Positions 8,848 through 18,776 are shown, numbered from the stretch's first letter. The stretch is 64,000 nt of DNA from Cystobacter fuscus (GCF_002305875.1 NZ_CP022098.1:9486001-9550000), one strand, 5' to 3'. Numbers and translations are program-made. Notes: generated by a model from the letters alone, not told the origin.

Positions 8848-10977
8848 CTACAGCGGGCACTGCGTGTCGGTCGCCGGGCTGATGGAGTTGGCGTTGCTGA
8901 TGGAGCAGGACTTCACGGACCTCAGCCGGATGTGGCCCGCGGCACCGCCGCCTCCTCCGCCTCCGCCACTGGAGCCGGCGACCGACAGGCCCGCGTCGCC
9001 AGCACCAGGAGGTCCGTTGCGAGAGCCCCCGGCTCCTCCATCTCCACCCGAGGTTGAATCATCACGTCCACCAGCAGCCTGGTTCGCCGAATCCACGAGA
9101 CCATCCCCTCCCGCTCTGCCATTGCTCCTGGTGCCGCCGGAGAGAAAACCACCGCCCTCGCCCCCCGCTCCTCCATTCGCCGTCAGCCGACTCGAGTTGC
9201 CGATATTGAGTTGGTGGGCCTCGAGCAACACCTGACCTCCACTGCCTCCTCCTCCTGCTCCTCCGACCTTACCATCGGCGGTGCCCTGCCCGCCGCGCCC
9301 GCCACCTCCACTGGCGGAGACCCGTTGGTTGACCGTGAGGGTGCCCGCCACCGAAATCTGCACCGCGCCCCCTCCGGCGCCCCCCTTGCCCGCCTCGACG
9401 TCACCTCCTCCAGACCCTCCCGAACAACCGCCCTCGAGAGGCACGAAGACATTCCCCCCCGCGCTCCCGCCCTCGCCACGATCCGAGCCAGCAGCCGTCC
9501 CATTGCCTCCCGCGGCACCGGCGGTTCCCCCTCCAGCGCCTCCGCCACCTCCTCCCACCGAGCCACTGAACACGCCCCCCCGGCCACGCCGTACCGTGCA
9601 GGCCTGCTCCAAGCTGCCGCCCGCGCCGGGCACCGTGCCCCTGCCATTGGCGAGGATGTGGTTGTTCAGCGTGGCATCTCCGTAGACCGCCAGGATGACG
9701 GGGCGAGTGCCCTCGAGCCGAAGACTCGCGTTCAAATTCAAGTTCGACAAGGCGAGCAGCACCATGCCGGAGCCTTGAGACAACTCGATGGGAGTGGGCG
9801 GATTGCTGACGCAGGTCGCGGGATTCCAGCTCAAGTCCTCCGAGTTGAAGGTCACATCACACGTGATGTTCAGGGGAATGATGCTCGCAGAGGGGACGGT
9901 ATCCGGATCGAAGTTGCTCGGAATGTAGGGGAAGCGGCTGCACTTGCCGTCGGTGGCACGGCACACCCCATTCGTGCCCCCCTCGAGCGTGCACGTGGTA
10001 CTCACCTTGGCGGGATCCGGCTCCTCGATGCAATTGCCGAGCGCCGTACAGCCCGACTTCACGCGGAAACAGATGCTGGAGGGCGTGCACGGGGTCTGGG
10101 TGCCCTGACAGACCCCTGATCCATTGCACACATCTCCCGTGGTGCAGGCCTGGTTGTCATCACAGCTCATGGAGGCCTGCTTGGGGGCATAGTCGCAATT
10201 GCCGGTGGTGTCATTGCACACACCCGCCTCGAGACAGGTATTCGTTGGTGCGGCGCACTGCTTGCGAGTGACGACGCACTGTCCTGTCTCCTGGGAGCAA
10301 GCGGCCCCCAGGACGCAGGCCCCGGCGGGCGTCTCGCACTGCACCGCCTGGCCCTTGCACTGCGCCGACACTCCCGAGCCCTCACACCGGTCGCCCGTGG
10401 TGCAAGGATTGTCATCATCACACGCCGACTGCTGGCACCTGGAGTCCTGGCAGCCCTTGAAGCCGTTGCAGTCGTAGTCCACCGCGACGCTGCACCGCTC
10501 GGCGGCCCCGGGGTGCACCTCGGCGCTCTTGTCGTCGCAGTCCAGCCCCATCACTCCCTCTTCGCGCGCGGCGAAGGAGTCCCCGTCATCGTCCTTCGCC
10601 CGCAGCGTCGCCTCGTAGGTGGCGAAGTCCCCCGGGGGCACCGGGATGGGCGGCGAGGAGTGCTGCTCCACCACGTTGCCGGAGCACGCCTCTCCCTCGG
10701 AGTTATCGAAGGAGGACACCTCCAGCGTCAGCTCCCGACTCCACTCGGCCTTGCGGAACACCCCGACGAGGATCTTCCTCCCATCCGGATCCTTGAAATT
10801 GTCCTGGAGGATTTCCGTCCGGCCCTCCTGCCCCTGGGCGTCCTTGGCCACCACGCGCAGACACTCGGGCCGGTAGGAGCCATAATTCACCGTGACCCGC
10901 ACGGCCCCCTCGGGAGGAGCCTTCTCGCGGCACGCAACGGACGTCAAGAGCAGTCCCAATATCCAGAGTCGACGCAT
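8848..10977 (-). CDS. MopE-type metal-binding-motif lipoprotein, larger tandem paralogue
   Basis: This 709-residue lipoprotein (MRRLWILGLLLTSVAC) is homologous over its whole length to its downstream neighbour. The extra length lies in the Cys-rich centre, where units such as CDDDNPCTTGDRC, CETPAGACVLGAAC and CNDTTGNC extend the repeat block. The Asp-rich site reads DDDGDSFAAREEGV then LDCDDKSAEVHPGAAERC. The C-terminal third is Gly/Ser-rich with a final SPATDTQCPL, the same tail as the paralogue. The upstream sequence around the ATG is nearly identical in the two genes, which implies duplication with the promoter included. Surface display or matrix function is plausible; the actual role is not known. 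Confidence 0.93.
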   Translation of the reverse strand: MRRLWILGLLLTSVACREKAPPEGAVRVTVNYGSYRPECLRVVAKDAQGQEGRTEILQDNFKDPDGRKILVGVFRKAEWSRELTLEVSSFDNSEGEACSGNVVEQHSSPPIPVPPGDFATYEATLRAKDDDGDSFAAREEGVMGLDCDDKSAEVHPGAAERCSVAVDYDCNGFKGCQDSRCQQSACDDDNPCTTGDRCEGSGVSAQCKGQAVQCETPAGACVLGAACSQETGQCVVTRKQCAAPTNTCLEAGVCNDTTGNCDYAPKQASMSCDDNQACTTGDVCNGSGVCQGTQTPCTPSSICFRVKSGCTALGNCIEEPDPAKVSTTCTLEGGTNGVCRATDGKCSRFPYIPSNFDPDTVPSASIIPLNITCDVTFNSEDLSWNPATCVSNPPTPIELSQGSGMVLLALSNLNLNASLRLEGTRPVILAVYGDATLNNHILANGRGTVPGAGGSLEQACTVRRGRGGVFSGSVGGGGGGAGGGTAGAAGGNGTAAGSDRGEGGSAGGNVFVPLEGGCSGGSGGGDVEAGKGGAGGGAVQISVAGTLTVNQRVSASGGGGRGGQGTADGKVGGAGGGGSGGQVLLEAHQLNIGNSSRLTANGGAGGEGGGFLSGGTRSNGRAGGDGLVDSANQAAGGRDDSTSGGDGGAGGSRNGPPGAGDAGLSVAGSSGGGGGGGGAAGHIRLRSVKSCSISNANSISPATDTQCPL

Positions 10978-11229
10978 GCCGCGAGATTACCGGGCCCCCA
11001 CGCTCCTCGTCGGGGGAAGATGAGCCCGCGGACCCGAGCGCGGCAACGAATGTCCTACACACGGCGAAGCGGATATTGCGCGCCGCGAGGACCCTGGTGT
11101 AGCTCCGCGTTTTCACCCGGACGCATCTGGCATGAACTCGCACCAGGGGGCACGTCACGTGGAGAGCCACTTCGACCCACCCACGGTTCTGCGCGCTGGG
11201 GTGCTGGCATTGATCCTACGGAGGGATGC

Positions 11230-12132
11230 ATGCGTGGCGGTGAGTTCGCGGATCTCCAGGCCTTCGCCGCCATTGCCCGGCATGGGCACTTCGCGCGGGC
11301 CGCCGCGGAGCTGGGCGTGTCGCCCTCGGCGCTCAGCCAGACGATGCGTCACCTGGAGGAGCGACTCGGGGTGCGGCTGCTCCACCGCACCACGCGCAGC
11401 GTCGCCCTGACGGAGGCGGGAGCGCGTCTGCTCGAGCGGCTCGTGCCCGTCTTCGAGGGGCTGGACGCGGCGCTCGAGGGCATCAACGCCTTTCGCGAGC
11501 GCCCCACGGGCACCCTCCGCCTGACGGCCCCCCGCTCGGCCACCGTGCACTTCCTCCAGCCCCTGTTCGTCCGCTTCCACGAGAAGTACCCGGACGTGGC
11601 GCTCGACATCACGGTGGATGACGCGGTGGTGGACATCGTCGCGGCGGGCTTCGACGCGGGGCTGCGTCTGGGCGAGCGGCTCGAGCAGGACATGGTGGCG
11701 GTGAAGCTCGGGGGGCCGCTGCGCCAGCTCGCGGTGGCCTCGCCCGGCTATCTCGCGCGCCATGGGACGCCCCGCACGCCCGAGGAGCTGCTGAACCACA
11801 CCTGCATCAACTGGCGCCAGTCTGGCAGCCTGGCCCTCTACCCGTGGGAGTTCGCCCGGGAGGGCAAATGGTTCGAGGTGGCGGTGAAGGGTCCGCTCAT
11901 CCTCAATGATCGGAGGCTCGCCATCGAGGCCGCGATGGAGGGCCTCGGCATCGCCTTCTGGTCCGAGAGCTTCATGCGGCCGTTCATCGACGAGGGCCGG
12001 CTGGTGCCGATGTTGGAGGAGTGGTCCCCGCCCTTCCCGGGCTTCTACCTGCACCATCCGAGTGGCCGGCAGATGCCCGCGGCGCTGCGCGCGTTGATCG
12101 ACATGCTCAAGGAGTCCTTCCCGGCGAAGTAA
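11230..12132 (+). CDS. LysR-family transcriptional regulator
   Basis: The protein has 300 residues. The N-terminal winged helix-turn-helix (FARAAAELGVSPSALSQTMR) is followed by the LLHRTTRSVALTEAG region typical of LysR. The substrate-binding domain includes DAGLRLGERLEQDMVAVKLG and SPGYLARHG, the pattern of the group that represses or activates quinone- and aldehyde-response genes. ATG at 11230 was chosen over the out-of-frame ATG at 11226 because ACGGAGGG stands five bases upstream of it. No obvious target gene is divergent from it; the neighbour on the left is a lipoprotein gene transcribed away. The inducer is unknown. Confidence 0.95.
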   Translation: MRGGEFADLQAFAAIARHGHFARAAAELGVSPSALSQTMRHLEERLGVRLLHRTTRSVALTEAGARLLERLVPVFEGLDAALEGINAFRERPTGTLRLTAPRSATVHFLQPLFVRFHEKYPDVALDITVDDAVVDIVAAGFDAGLRLGERLEQDMVAVKLGGPLRQLAVASPGYLARHGTPRTPEELLNHTCINWRQSGSLALYPWEFAREGKWFEVAVKGPLILNDRRLAIEAAMEGLGIAFWSESFMRPFIDEGRLVPMLEEWSPPFPGFYLHHPSGRQMPAALRALIDMLKESFPAK

Positions 12133-12278
12133 TACTTCGAAATCAAACTCCGTCCCGGAGCGGTAAATACGCGGCCACCTCCAGCGGTCCATTCATGCAC
12201 AACGGGACGCGAGCAGCCCCCTCGAGAAGTTCGAGAAGAGCTCCGCGCACCGAAGCATTGGAATGAAGGAGCACCGCC

Positions 12279-12722
12279 ATGAAGCGCATGTTCACGTGGA
12301 TGTCCGTTGCCTTCGCTCTGTATTCGAGCACCCCGGCCCTGGCCTCGTCGCGGAACGACGGCCCGCCCAACGGCAATCCCGGCACCGTGCACGGCCGGAG
12401 TGGCCCGGAGCGCGAGTCATCCCGCGAACGCGCCGAGCGGGAGCGCCGCGAACGAGAGGAGCGGGAACGCCGCGAACGAGAGGAGAGGGAGCGCCGCGAG
12501 CGGGAGGCGCGTGAGCGTCGCGAGCGTGAGGAGCGGGAGCGTCGCGAGCGTGCCGAGCGCGAGCGTCGCGAACGTGAGGAGCGTGAACGCCGGGAACGGG
12601 AAGCCCGGGAGCGCGCCGAGCGTGAGCGCCGGGAACGGGAAGCCCGGGAGCGTGCCGAGCGTGAACGCCGGGAGCGCGAGCGCGGAAACCGCACGCATGA
12701 GGCCTCGCCCGTGTACCGCTGA
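12279..12722 (+). CDS. Secreted Arg/Glu-repeat protein
   Basis: The 147-residue product starts with a signal peptide (MKRMFTWMSVAFALYSSTPALA). After a short Gly/Pro/Asn segment, residues about 45-135 are almost only Arg, Glu and Ala in units such as REREERERRE. Such a segment can form one long charged helix. The DNA is a degenerate short-period repeat from 12420 to 12690. The ATG is preceded by AAGGAGCACCGCC. The signal peptide and the fixed Arg/Glu register support this strand over the long Ser/Arg frame on the opposite strand. Function is unknown. Confidence 0.72.
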   Translation: MKRMFTWMSVAFALYSSTPALASSRNDGPPNGNPGTVHGRSGPERESSRERAERERREREERERREREERERREREARERREREERERRERAERERREREERERREREARERAERERREREARERAERERRERERGNRTHEASPVYR

Positions 12723-12828
12723 CGCGTCACCCGCCGCGAAAAACGGCACCCCAGCGCGGCCGAAATGAAACCGAAACATTCGGCGCGCAAACTGGCGCAC
12801 GTCGCATCCTCACTCCCCGGAGGAGCCC

Positions 12829-13098
12829 GTGCGCCCATCATCCCGCATCCAGGCAACGCTGACCGTGGTGACGGCCCTGCTTTCCGCGTCGGTTCACGCA
12901 CTGCCCGCCAGCCGGCCCGGCCCGGCTCTCGAAGCGGTGCAGGCCTGCGCCACCAAGAGCCCTGGAGCGGCCTGCGAGTTCAGCCACCAGACCCGCGCAC
13001 TCGTGGGGATGTGCGAGGCCCACGAGGGCGAGGCGCTCGCCTGCCGTCCCGCTCCGCCCTCGAGGCCTCTCTCGCGAAAGCAGACACCCGAGGAGTAA
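12829..13098 (+). CDS. Small secreted protein with four cysteines
   Basis: A GTG at 12829 preceded by GGAGGAGCCC opens an 89-codon frame. Residues 1-25 form a signal peptide ending SVHA-L. The mature part has four Cys in the pattern CATKSPGAACEF and MCEAHEGEALAC, a spacing that suggests two disulphides. It follows the Arg/Glu-repeat gene by about 100 bp on the same strand and may be exported with it. It is not recognised as a named family. Confidence 0.7.
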   Translation: MRPSSRIQATLTVVTALLSASVHALPASRPGPALEAVQACATKSPGAACEFSHQTRALVGMCEAHEGEALACRPAPPSRPLSRKQTPEE

Positions 13099-13262
13099 CC
13101 CTCCCCTACTGCGGGTATTGAAAAATACAGATTCATTCAATCCTCCCCATCACCTACTGAGCGTTCCCGCCCGACGGTGAGCGCCTGGGGAGAAAACCAT
13201 GACGCCTCGCCCATCCCTGGTGGGATGCTGACTCCTGGCTAGCTCCAGGACACGGGGTCTCC

Positions 13263-13484
13263 ATGGCCAATCGCATCAGCCGCATCACCGCCTATGTCGA
13301 GAAGCGCAAGCTCGGCTTCGGCGTCGCGCGCCTCATCATGATGAGCGGGGTGAACGTGCGCGCGATTCCACCGGATGAGCCGGACCCTCCGGACGCGTTG
13401 AGGCGACTGGAGCAGGCGCTGGTCCGGGTCTTGTCGCCCGAGGAGCTGCGAGAACTTCAAACCCTGCTGGAGAACGACAAATGA
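13263..13484 (+). CDS. Conserved-looking 73-residue protein coupled to the FIST gene
   Basis: The product (MANRISRITAYVEKRKLGFG...) is small and soluble, with a Leu-rich helical C-terminus (LSPEELRELQTLLEND). Its TGA overlaps the ATG of the downstream FIST gene (ATGA at 13481-13484), so the two are probably coupled. No domain is recognised. The overlap and codon pattern make a real gene likely. Confidence 0.72.
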   Translation: MANRISRITAYVEKRKLGFGVARLIMMSGVNVRAIPPDEPDPPDALRRLEQALVRVLSPEELRELQTLLENDK

Positions 13485-14680
13485 CGGTGACGATTGGAGT
13501 GGGAGTGGGTCATGACCAGGACACGAAGCAGGCAATGCGCGGCGCGGTGGAGCGGGCACGGGCGGGACTGGGCGGCGCACCCATCCAGGCGGCCTACCTC
13601 ACCGCGACGGTGGACCACGAGGCGGCGGACGTCCATGCCACCTTCCGGGAGCTGTTGCCCGGAGTCGCGCTGCACGGGGTGACCACGTCGCTCGGGGTGC
13701 TCACGCCGGAGGGCGTCCAGAACGAGGGCCATGGGGCGCTGGCGGTGATGTTGTTCGGCGGCCCACCGGGAATGGCCTTCGTGGCATCGTCGCAGGAGGA
13801 GGAGGGGCGCCGGGCGGGAGAGACCGCGGCACGCGCGCTGGTGCGCCAGGCCGGAGGCCGTCAACCGAGGATGATTCTCTTCAATGCCTCGCCGGGGCAG
13901 GAGGAGGCGATGCTGACGGGCATCGCGAGTGTCTGTCCGGACGTGCCCTGCTCCGGAGGCAGCGCCGCGGATCACGCCATCGCGGGACAGTGGAGTGTCT
14001 TCACCCACGAGGGGCCGGTGCGCTCGGGCGTGTCGCTGCTGGGGTTCTTCGGCGAGCTGCGGTGTGGCACGGCGCTGTCGGTGCCCTACGCCCCCACGGG
14101 CACGCGCGCGCGGGCCACGGGCTCCGAGGGCCGGACCCTGCTGACGCTGGATGATCAGCCCGCTGCCCAGGTCCTGGGGCGTTGGATGGAGGGGGCCATC
14201 GACGAGCAGCTGCGCTCGGGCGGCAACATCCTCGCGCAGACGGCGCTCCGGCCCATCGCCGTGCGCCGGGAGTTCGGCCAGGGGGAGCACTACATCACGG
14301 TGCACCCGGCCCATCTCCACGCGGACCGGGGCACGGTGGACATCTTCGCCAACATCGAGCCCCGGGACGAGGTGTGCTTGATGACCGGCACGCCCGAGGG
14401 GTTGGTGAACGAGATGGCCCACCTCATCGACATGACGCTGGCGCGGGCGGGACTGACGGCGCGTGAGGTGAAGGGGGCCTCGCTCATCTTCTGCGCCGGG
14501 TGCGCGGGTGCCCTGGGGCCCCGCATCGACGAAGGCCTGCGCACGTTCACGCGACTGCTTCCCGGGGTGCCCATGCTCGGCCTGTGCACCTTCGGCGAAC
14601 AGGGTCACGTGCCGGGACTCGGCAACGTGCATCAGGATCTGTCGCTCAGCCTCGCGCTCTTCGGCGACGAGCGGCCCTGA
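13481..14680 (+). CDS. FIST-domain sensory protein
   Basis: The 399-residue protein has the FIST N domain (residues about 25-220; HGVTTSLGVLTPEG, SGGSAADHAIAGQWSVF) and the FIST C domain (about 225-380; ASLIFCAGCAGALG, LGLCTFGEQGHVPG). FIST proteins are proposed small-ligand sensors that work with signalling proteins. No transmembrane segment is present, so it is cytoplasmic. It overlaps the small gene upstream by four bases. No kinase or response regulator lies directly beside it; the nearest is the GAF/kinase-like protein about 3 kb away. Confidence 0.93.
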   Translation: MTVTIGVGVGHDQDTKQAMRGAVERARAGLGGAPIQAAYLTATVDHEAADVHATFRELLPGVALHGVTTSLGVLTPEGVQNEGHGALAVMLFGGPPGMAFVASSQEEEGRRAGETAARALVRQAGGRQPRMILFNASPGQEEAMLTGIASVCPDVPCSGGSAADHAIAGQWSVFTHEGPVRSGVSLLGFFGELRCGTALSVPYAPTGTRARATGSEGRTLLTLDDQPAAQVLGRWMEGAIDEQLRSGGNILAQTALRPIAVRREFGQGEHYITVHPAHLHADRGTVDIFANIEPRDEVCLMTGTPEGLVNEMAHLIDMTLARAGLTAREVKGASLIFCAGCAGALGPRIDEGLRTFTRLLPGVPMLGLCTFGEQGHVPGLGNVHQDLSLSLALFGDERP

Positions 14681-14689
14681 GCAGGTGGC

Positions 14690-14788
14690 GTGCAATCCCG
14701 CGCGGACGTGGTGCGCGGCTTCATCGAGGACGCGCTCGACGAGGACATGCGCTGCCACATCATCGACGAGGACAAGAAGGACAGCTGA
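14690..14788 (+). CDS. Possible 32-residue acidic peptide
   Basis: A GTG at 14690 opens a short frame ending FIEDALDEDMRCHIIDEDKK. It is in the same frame as the FIST gene directly after its stop. It could be a tiny gene or the remnant of a longer one; no ribosome binding site is clear. Confidence 0.3.
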   Translation: MQSRADVVRGFIEDALDEDMRCHIIDEDKKDS

Positions 14789-14798
14789 GCGGAGCCGC

Positions 14799-15452
14799 TC
14801 AGGCCGCGAGCGCCTCGATGGCCGTGCCCACATCCTCGAGGCGGGACACCACCTTCACCGCTCCCGCCTCCAGCAGGGCCCGTGCATGACCGGGCCAGGA
14901 GTGGCCGCCTCCCGTGAAGCCGATCACCCGCATGCCCGCCGCGACGGCCCCCTCGATGCCGTGCGAGGAGTCCTCGATGACGAGCGCGTCGCGCGGCTGC
15001 ACACCGAACACCCGGGCCGCGTGCAGGAAGACATCGGGCGCGGGCTTCGAGCGGCCCAGCTCGGGGGCCGAGAAGATGTGGGGTTGGAAGCGCTCCCAGA
15101 GGCCCGTCGCGCCCATGCTGATCTTCAGCCGCGCGGTGCTCGAGTTCGAGCAGACGCAGCGCGGGCCCTGGAGCCGATCGAGCAGCGCATGCACACCCGC
15201 GATGGGCTTCACGCTCTCCAACCTGCGATCGATCTCGAGCGTCGCGCGCTGACGGAAGTCTGAGGGCAGGGGCCGCCCGAGCTCCCGGTGGATGAGGATC
15301 TCGAGTTGCGCGTGGGTCAGCCCGGTGAAGCGGTTGATGGCCTCCTCATGGGAGAGGGAGAGGCCCAGCTCGCGCATCATCTCGGCGTAGACCCCCGACG
15401 CCAGGATTTCCGAGTCGATCAACACGCCGTCACAGTCGAAAATGGTGAGCAT
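14799..15452 (-). CDS. HAD-superfamily phosphatase
   Basis: The protein is 217 residues and begins MLTIFDCDGVLIDSE, the DxD motif I of beta-phosphoglucomutase-like HAD hydrolases. Motif II is VCSNSS, motif III is the Lys of GRSKPAPDVFL, and motif IV is VIEDSSHGIEGA. The cap sits between motifs I and II, as in subclass IA enzymes. AGGAGGGCC directly before the ATG at 15452 fixes the start; longer in-frame versions lack such a site. It removes phosphate from a sugar phosphate or similar metabolite; the substrate cannot be read from the sequence. Confidence 0.94.
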   Translation of the reverse strand: MLTIFDCDGVLIDSEILASGVYAEMMRELGLSLSHEEAINRFTGLTHAQLEILIHRELGRPLPSDFRQRATLEIDRRLESVKPIAGVHALLDRLQGPRCVCSNSSTARLKISMGATGLWERFQPHIFSAPELGRSKPAPDVFLHAARVFGVQPRDALVIEDSSHGIEGAVAAGMRVIGFTGGGHSWPGHARALLEAGAVKVVSRLEDVGTAIEALAA

Positions 15453-15602
15453 GGCCCTCCTTTTACCGGAGGGAGATCCCGGGCGGATCAGCTTCCCGCA
15501 TCTCCGGGGGCGTCCACGCCAAGGGCCGTCGAGCCGATGCGACGCCGGAAGCGGCTGGGAATCCAGCGGCTTCCGGCCCACACCCGGGGAGGAACTCGTC
15601 CC

Positions 15603-16280
<678 letters not shown>

Positions 16281-16610
16281 GTGACTTACCTCCGAAAAGG
16301 GTTTCAGGCCGGTCCCCATGAAGATGGGACAGGCCCCTACAGGACGACAGGGTCCGGGGAACGATGTGAGGCCCCCGCGAGCGGGAATGCGTTCGGATGC
16401 CCGCTCGCCAGCCAGGAGGGAGCGCCCTCGGATACACGCTCCCCGGTGGAGGACGCTCATATCAGGATAACGCTGGGACCGTGTGCCCGCCGCGCGCAGT
16501 TCCTTGCACCGGGTGACACTCGGTGGATCCACCCCGGACAGGGGTCGCTCCGACCCCTCCCGCGAGTCGTGGGTCTGGCAGGCAAGCGGGACGGGCCCGC
16601 GACGCGCGGC
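16281..16610. other. Leader region upstream of infC
   Basis: These 330 bp hold no convincing gene. On the minus strand they form the infC leader, ending with GGAGG at 16289-16293. IF-3 leaders are often regulated, but I could not identify a specific structure here. Confidence 0.5.
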
Positions 16611-17360
16611 TCAGGCGCCAGAGGAGCGCAGCTGGGTCAGCGCCGACTCGACGTATTTGACCCCCTTGGGCGTGAGCGCCCTGCCCTTGGGGGTGTCCTG
16701 GGTGAAGCCGGCGTTCAGGCGCAGCGCCTTGGCCGCGTTCGGGGCGGCGTACGTCACGCCGAGCTCACCCCAGAAGCGCGAGGTGATCCCCGACGTCACC
16801 TCCAGTTCCAGGGCGCGGGCGAGGTAGAGCGGAATGAGCGAGCGCAGGAGCTGGTCCTTCCGCCGCCCGGCGGCCACCAGCTCCTCTTGCCTGGGATGAG
16901 CCCGGAGCGCGTCCACCAGCGCGCCCACGGTGTCCTCCGGCTCGGCGGCTGGTGCCCGCGCCGAGCCAGCCACCTGCCCGCGCGCGGCCTTCTTGCTCCG
17001 CCCGGAGGCTGGTTTGCGCACGGCGGTGGCCTTCTTCTTCGGCGCGGCGGCCTTCTTCGCGCGCGGAGCCCTCGGCGATGCGGCCGGGGACACCTCGCGC
17101 GGGCGCTCCACCGGCCGCGCCGCCAGCGGTTCCGGACGTTGCGTGGCAGGCGGTGGCGCGAGCGGCGTCCCGGCCGGCGCCACGGGCCCGGGCACTTCCT
17201 GGCGCGGAGCCACCCGGGGAACGTCCTCCGGCCAGGAACGGGACGCACCGGACGGCTTGCACGGGGCGCGGCCGCGCAGCGCTCCGTACGCCTCCGCCAC
17301 CACGCCTCCGAGCCCCGCGCGCTCGAGCAACGATTCCAACCACCGAAGACCGTTGAACAC
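16611..17360 (-). CDS. Unrecognised protein with Ala/Lys-rich linker
   Basis: The frame starts at GTG 17360, with GGAGG nine bases upstream, and gives 249 residues. Residues 1-30 are a short helical segment (FNGLRWLESLLERAGLG). A Pro-rich part and an AlaLys-rich, histone-H1-like linker follow (KKAAAPKKKATAVRKPAS). The last 110 residues form a compact domain (DALRAHPRQEELVAAGRR; GVTYAAPNAAKALRL). A basic linker between two domains suggests nucleic-acid contact, but that is inference. It diverges from the kinase-like gene at 17508 across about 150 bp. Confidence 0.85.
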   Translation of the reverse strand: MFNGLRWLESLLERAGLGGVVAEAYGALRGRAPCKPSGASRSWPEDVPRVAPRQEVPGPVAPAGTPLAPPPATQRPEPLAARPVERPREVSPAASPRAPRAKKAAAPKKKATAVRKPASGRSKKAARGQVAGSARAPAAEPEDTVGALVDALRAHPRQEELVAAGRRKDQLLRSLIPLYLARALELEVTSGITSRFWGELGVTYAAPNAAKALRLNAGFTQDTPKGRALTPKGVKYVESALTQLRSSGA

Positions 17361-17507
17361 CTGGTGCGTCCTCCTTGAAGCGCCAGACTCTACTACATAC
17401 CTGGGAAGGTACCCCGCCAGACAGGCGGGCCTCGGGCGGATCCCCCTGGGCAGCCTCCATGAGGTCGGGCATCGTTGGAGCGAGTCTCTCCTTCCGGAGA
17501 ACGATCC

Positions 17508-18776
17508 ATGAAGGTTGCCCCGCCCCACCCGCAGGAGGAGGCGCGCCTCGCGGCGCTGGATGCCCTCCAGATCCTCGACACCCTGCCGGAGGCCGGCTTC
17601 GACGATCTCACGCGACTGGCCTCGCGGATGTGCGGAATGCCCATCGCGCTCGTGTCCCTGGTGGACCGCTCCCGACAATGGTTCAAGTCCCGCGTCGGAC
17701 TGGAGGCCCAGGAGACCCCGCGCGACATCGCCTTCTGCGCCCATGCCATCCTGGACGAGCGGCCCTTCGTGGTGCCGGACGCGCGCGAGGACGAGCGCTT
17801 CCATGACAATCCGCTCGTCACCGGGGAGCTCCATCTGCGCTTCTACGCGGGCGTCCCCATCAAGAGCGTGGAGGGGCACAACATCGGCACCCTGTGCGTC
17901 ATCGACCAACAGCCGCGCCAGCTCACCGCGGAGCAGGCGGAGATGCTGGCGGCGATCGGCCGTCAGGTGGAGGCCCAGTTGCAGCTGCGGCTGCGGGTGC
18001 GCGAGCTGGAGCGGCGCGAGGAGGAGCTGCGCTCGCAGCGCGACACGCTGGCCAGCCTGCAGCGCCAGAAGGACGGGCTGCTCCAACGGGTGATGCGCGA
18101 CTTCAAGGCGCCCCTGTCCACCATCCTCACCAACGCCACCTTCACGCTCTACCGCCCGCACCTACCCGAGGAGCTGCAGCGCAGCACGCGCGACATCCGC
18201 GACGCGGCGGACAATCTTCAGCGCACCGTGTCCAACCTGCTGGACACGAGCGGCGACGAGTCCGCCACCCCCCTCGTCGCGGCCCCCTTCGACGCCCACC
18301 TGTTGCTGTCCGAGGTGGCGCGGGACTTCCAGCAACGGCTGGTGAGCTCCCCGCGCCGCTTCATCCAGTGCGTGAAGCTGGCGGAGCCGCTGCTCATCGC
18401 GGACCGCGAGCTGCTGCGCCGCACCCTCGCCAATCTGCTGGACAACTCCTTCCAGTACACGGCGCTGGGCAGCAGCAGGATCACGCTCGAGGCCACCAAC
18501 CCCGAGCCCGGCCTGCTGGAGCTGCGGGTGCGCGACGAGGGCCCCGGCATCCCCCCCTCCGCGCGCGCTCACCTCTTCGAGGCCCACCTGCCCGACGAGA
18601 ACACCCCCACCTCGGGACGCTCCGAGGGCGGCAACCGGCTCGCGCTCGCCTTCTGCCGCCGCGCGGTGCAGGCCCATGGGGGATGGATCTGGGTGGAGGA
18701 CAACCACCCCAAGGGCACGGCCTTCTGCATCCGACTGCCGCTGCGCCCCCACGGGCCCCTGTTCTCCGACTCCTGA
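17508..18776 (+). CDS. GAF/histidine-kinase-like sensor lacking the phospho-histidine
   Basis: The 422-residue protein has a GAF domain (residues 20-160; FYAGVPIKSVEGHNIGTLCV), a coiled coil (160-190), a dimerisation helix and an HATPase domain (255-415). In the dimerisation helix the usual H-E-L-R-T-P-L motif reads VMRDFKAPLSTI: Arg197 stands where the phospho-His should be. The ATPase boxes remain: LANLLDNSFQYT (N box), DEGPGIPP (G1) and a G2-like GGNRLALAF. It has no membrane segment. It may be a pseudokinase or signal through a partner. ATG 17508 follows GGAGAACGATCC; an earlier ATG is less well placed. No response regulator is adjacent. Confidence 0.92.
   Translation: MKVAPPHPQEEARLAALDALQILDTLPEAGFDDLTRLASRMCGMPIALVSLVDRSRQWFKSRVGLEAQETPRDIAFCAHAILDERPFVVPDAREDERFHDNPLVTGELHLRFYAGVPIKSVEGHNIGTLCVIDQQPRQLTAEQAEMLAAIGRQVEAQLQLRLRVRELERREEELRSQRDTLASLQRQKDGLLQRVMRDFKAPLSTILTNATFTLYRPHLPEELQRSTRDIRDAADNLQRTVSNLLDTSGDESATPLVAAPFDAHLLLSEVARDFQQRLVSSPRRFIQCVKLAEPLLIADRELLRRTLANLLDNSFQYTALGSSRITLEATNPEPGLLELRVRDEGPGIPPSARAHLFEAHLPDENTPTSGRSEGGNRLALAFCRRAVQAHGGWIWVEDNHPKGTAFCIRLPLRPHGPLFSDS

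Noticed and set aside
12143-12901. Minus-strand Ser/Arg-repeat protein resembling an SR protein
   Set aside because: Mirror of the Arg/Glu repeat; the plus-strand frame has a signal peptide and ribosome binding site, this one has neither.
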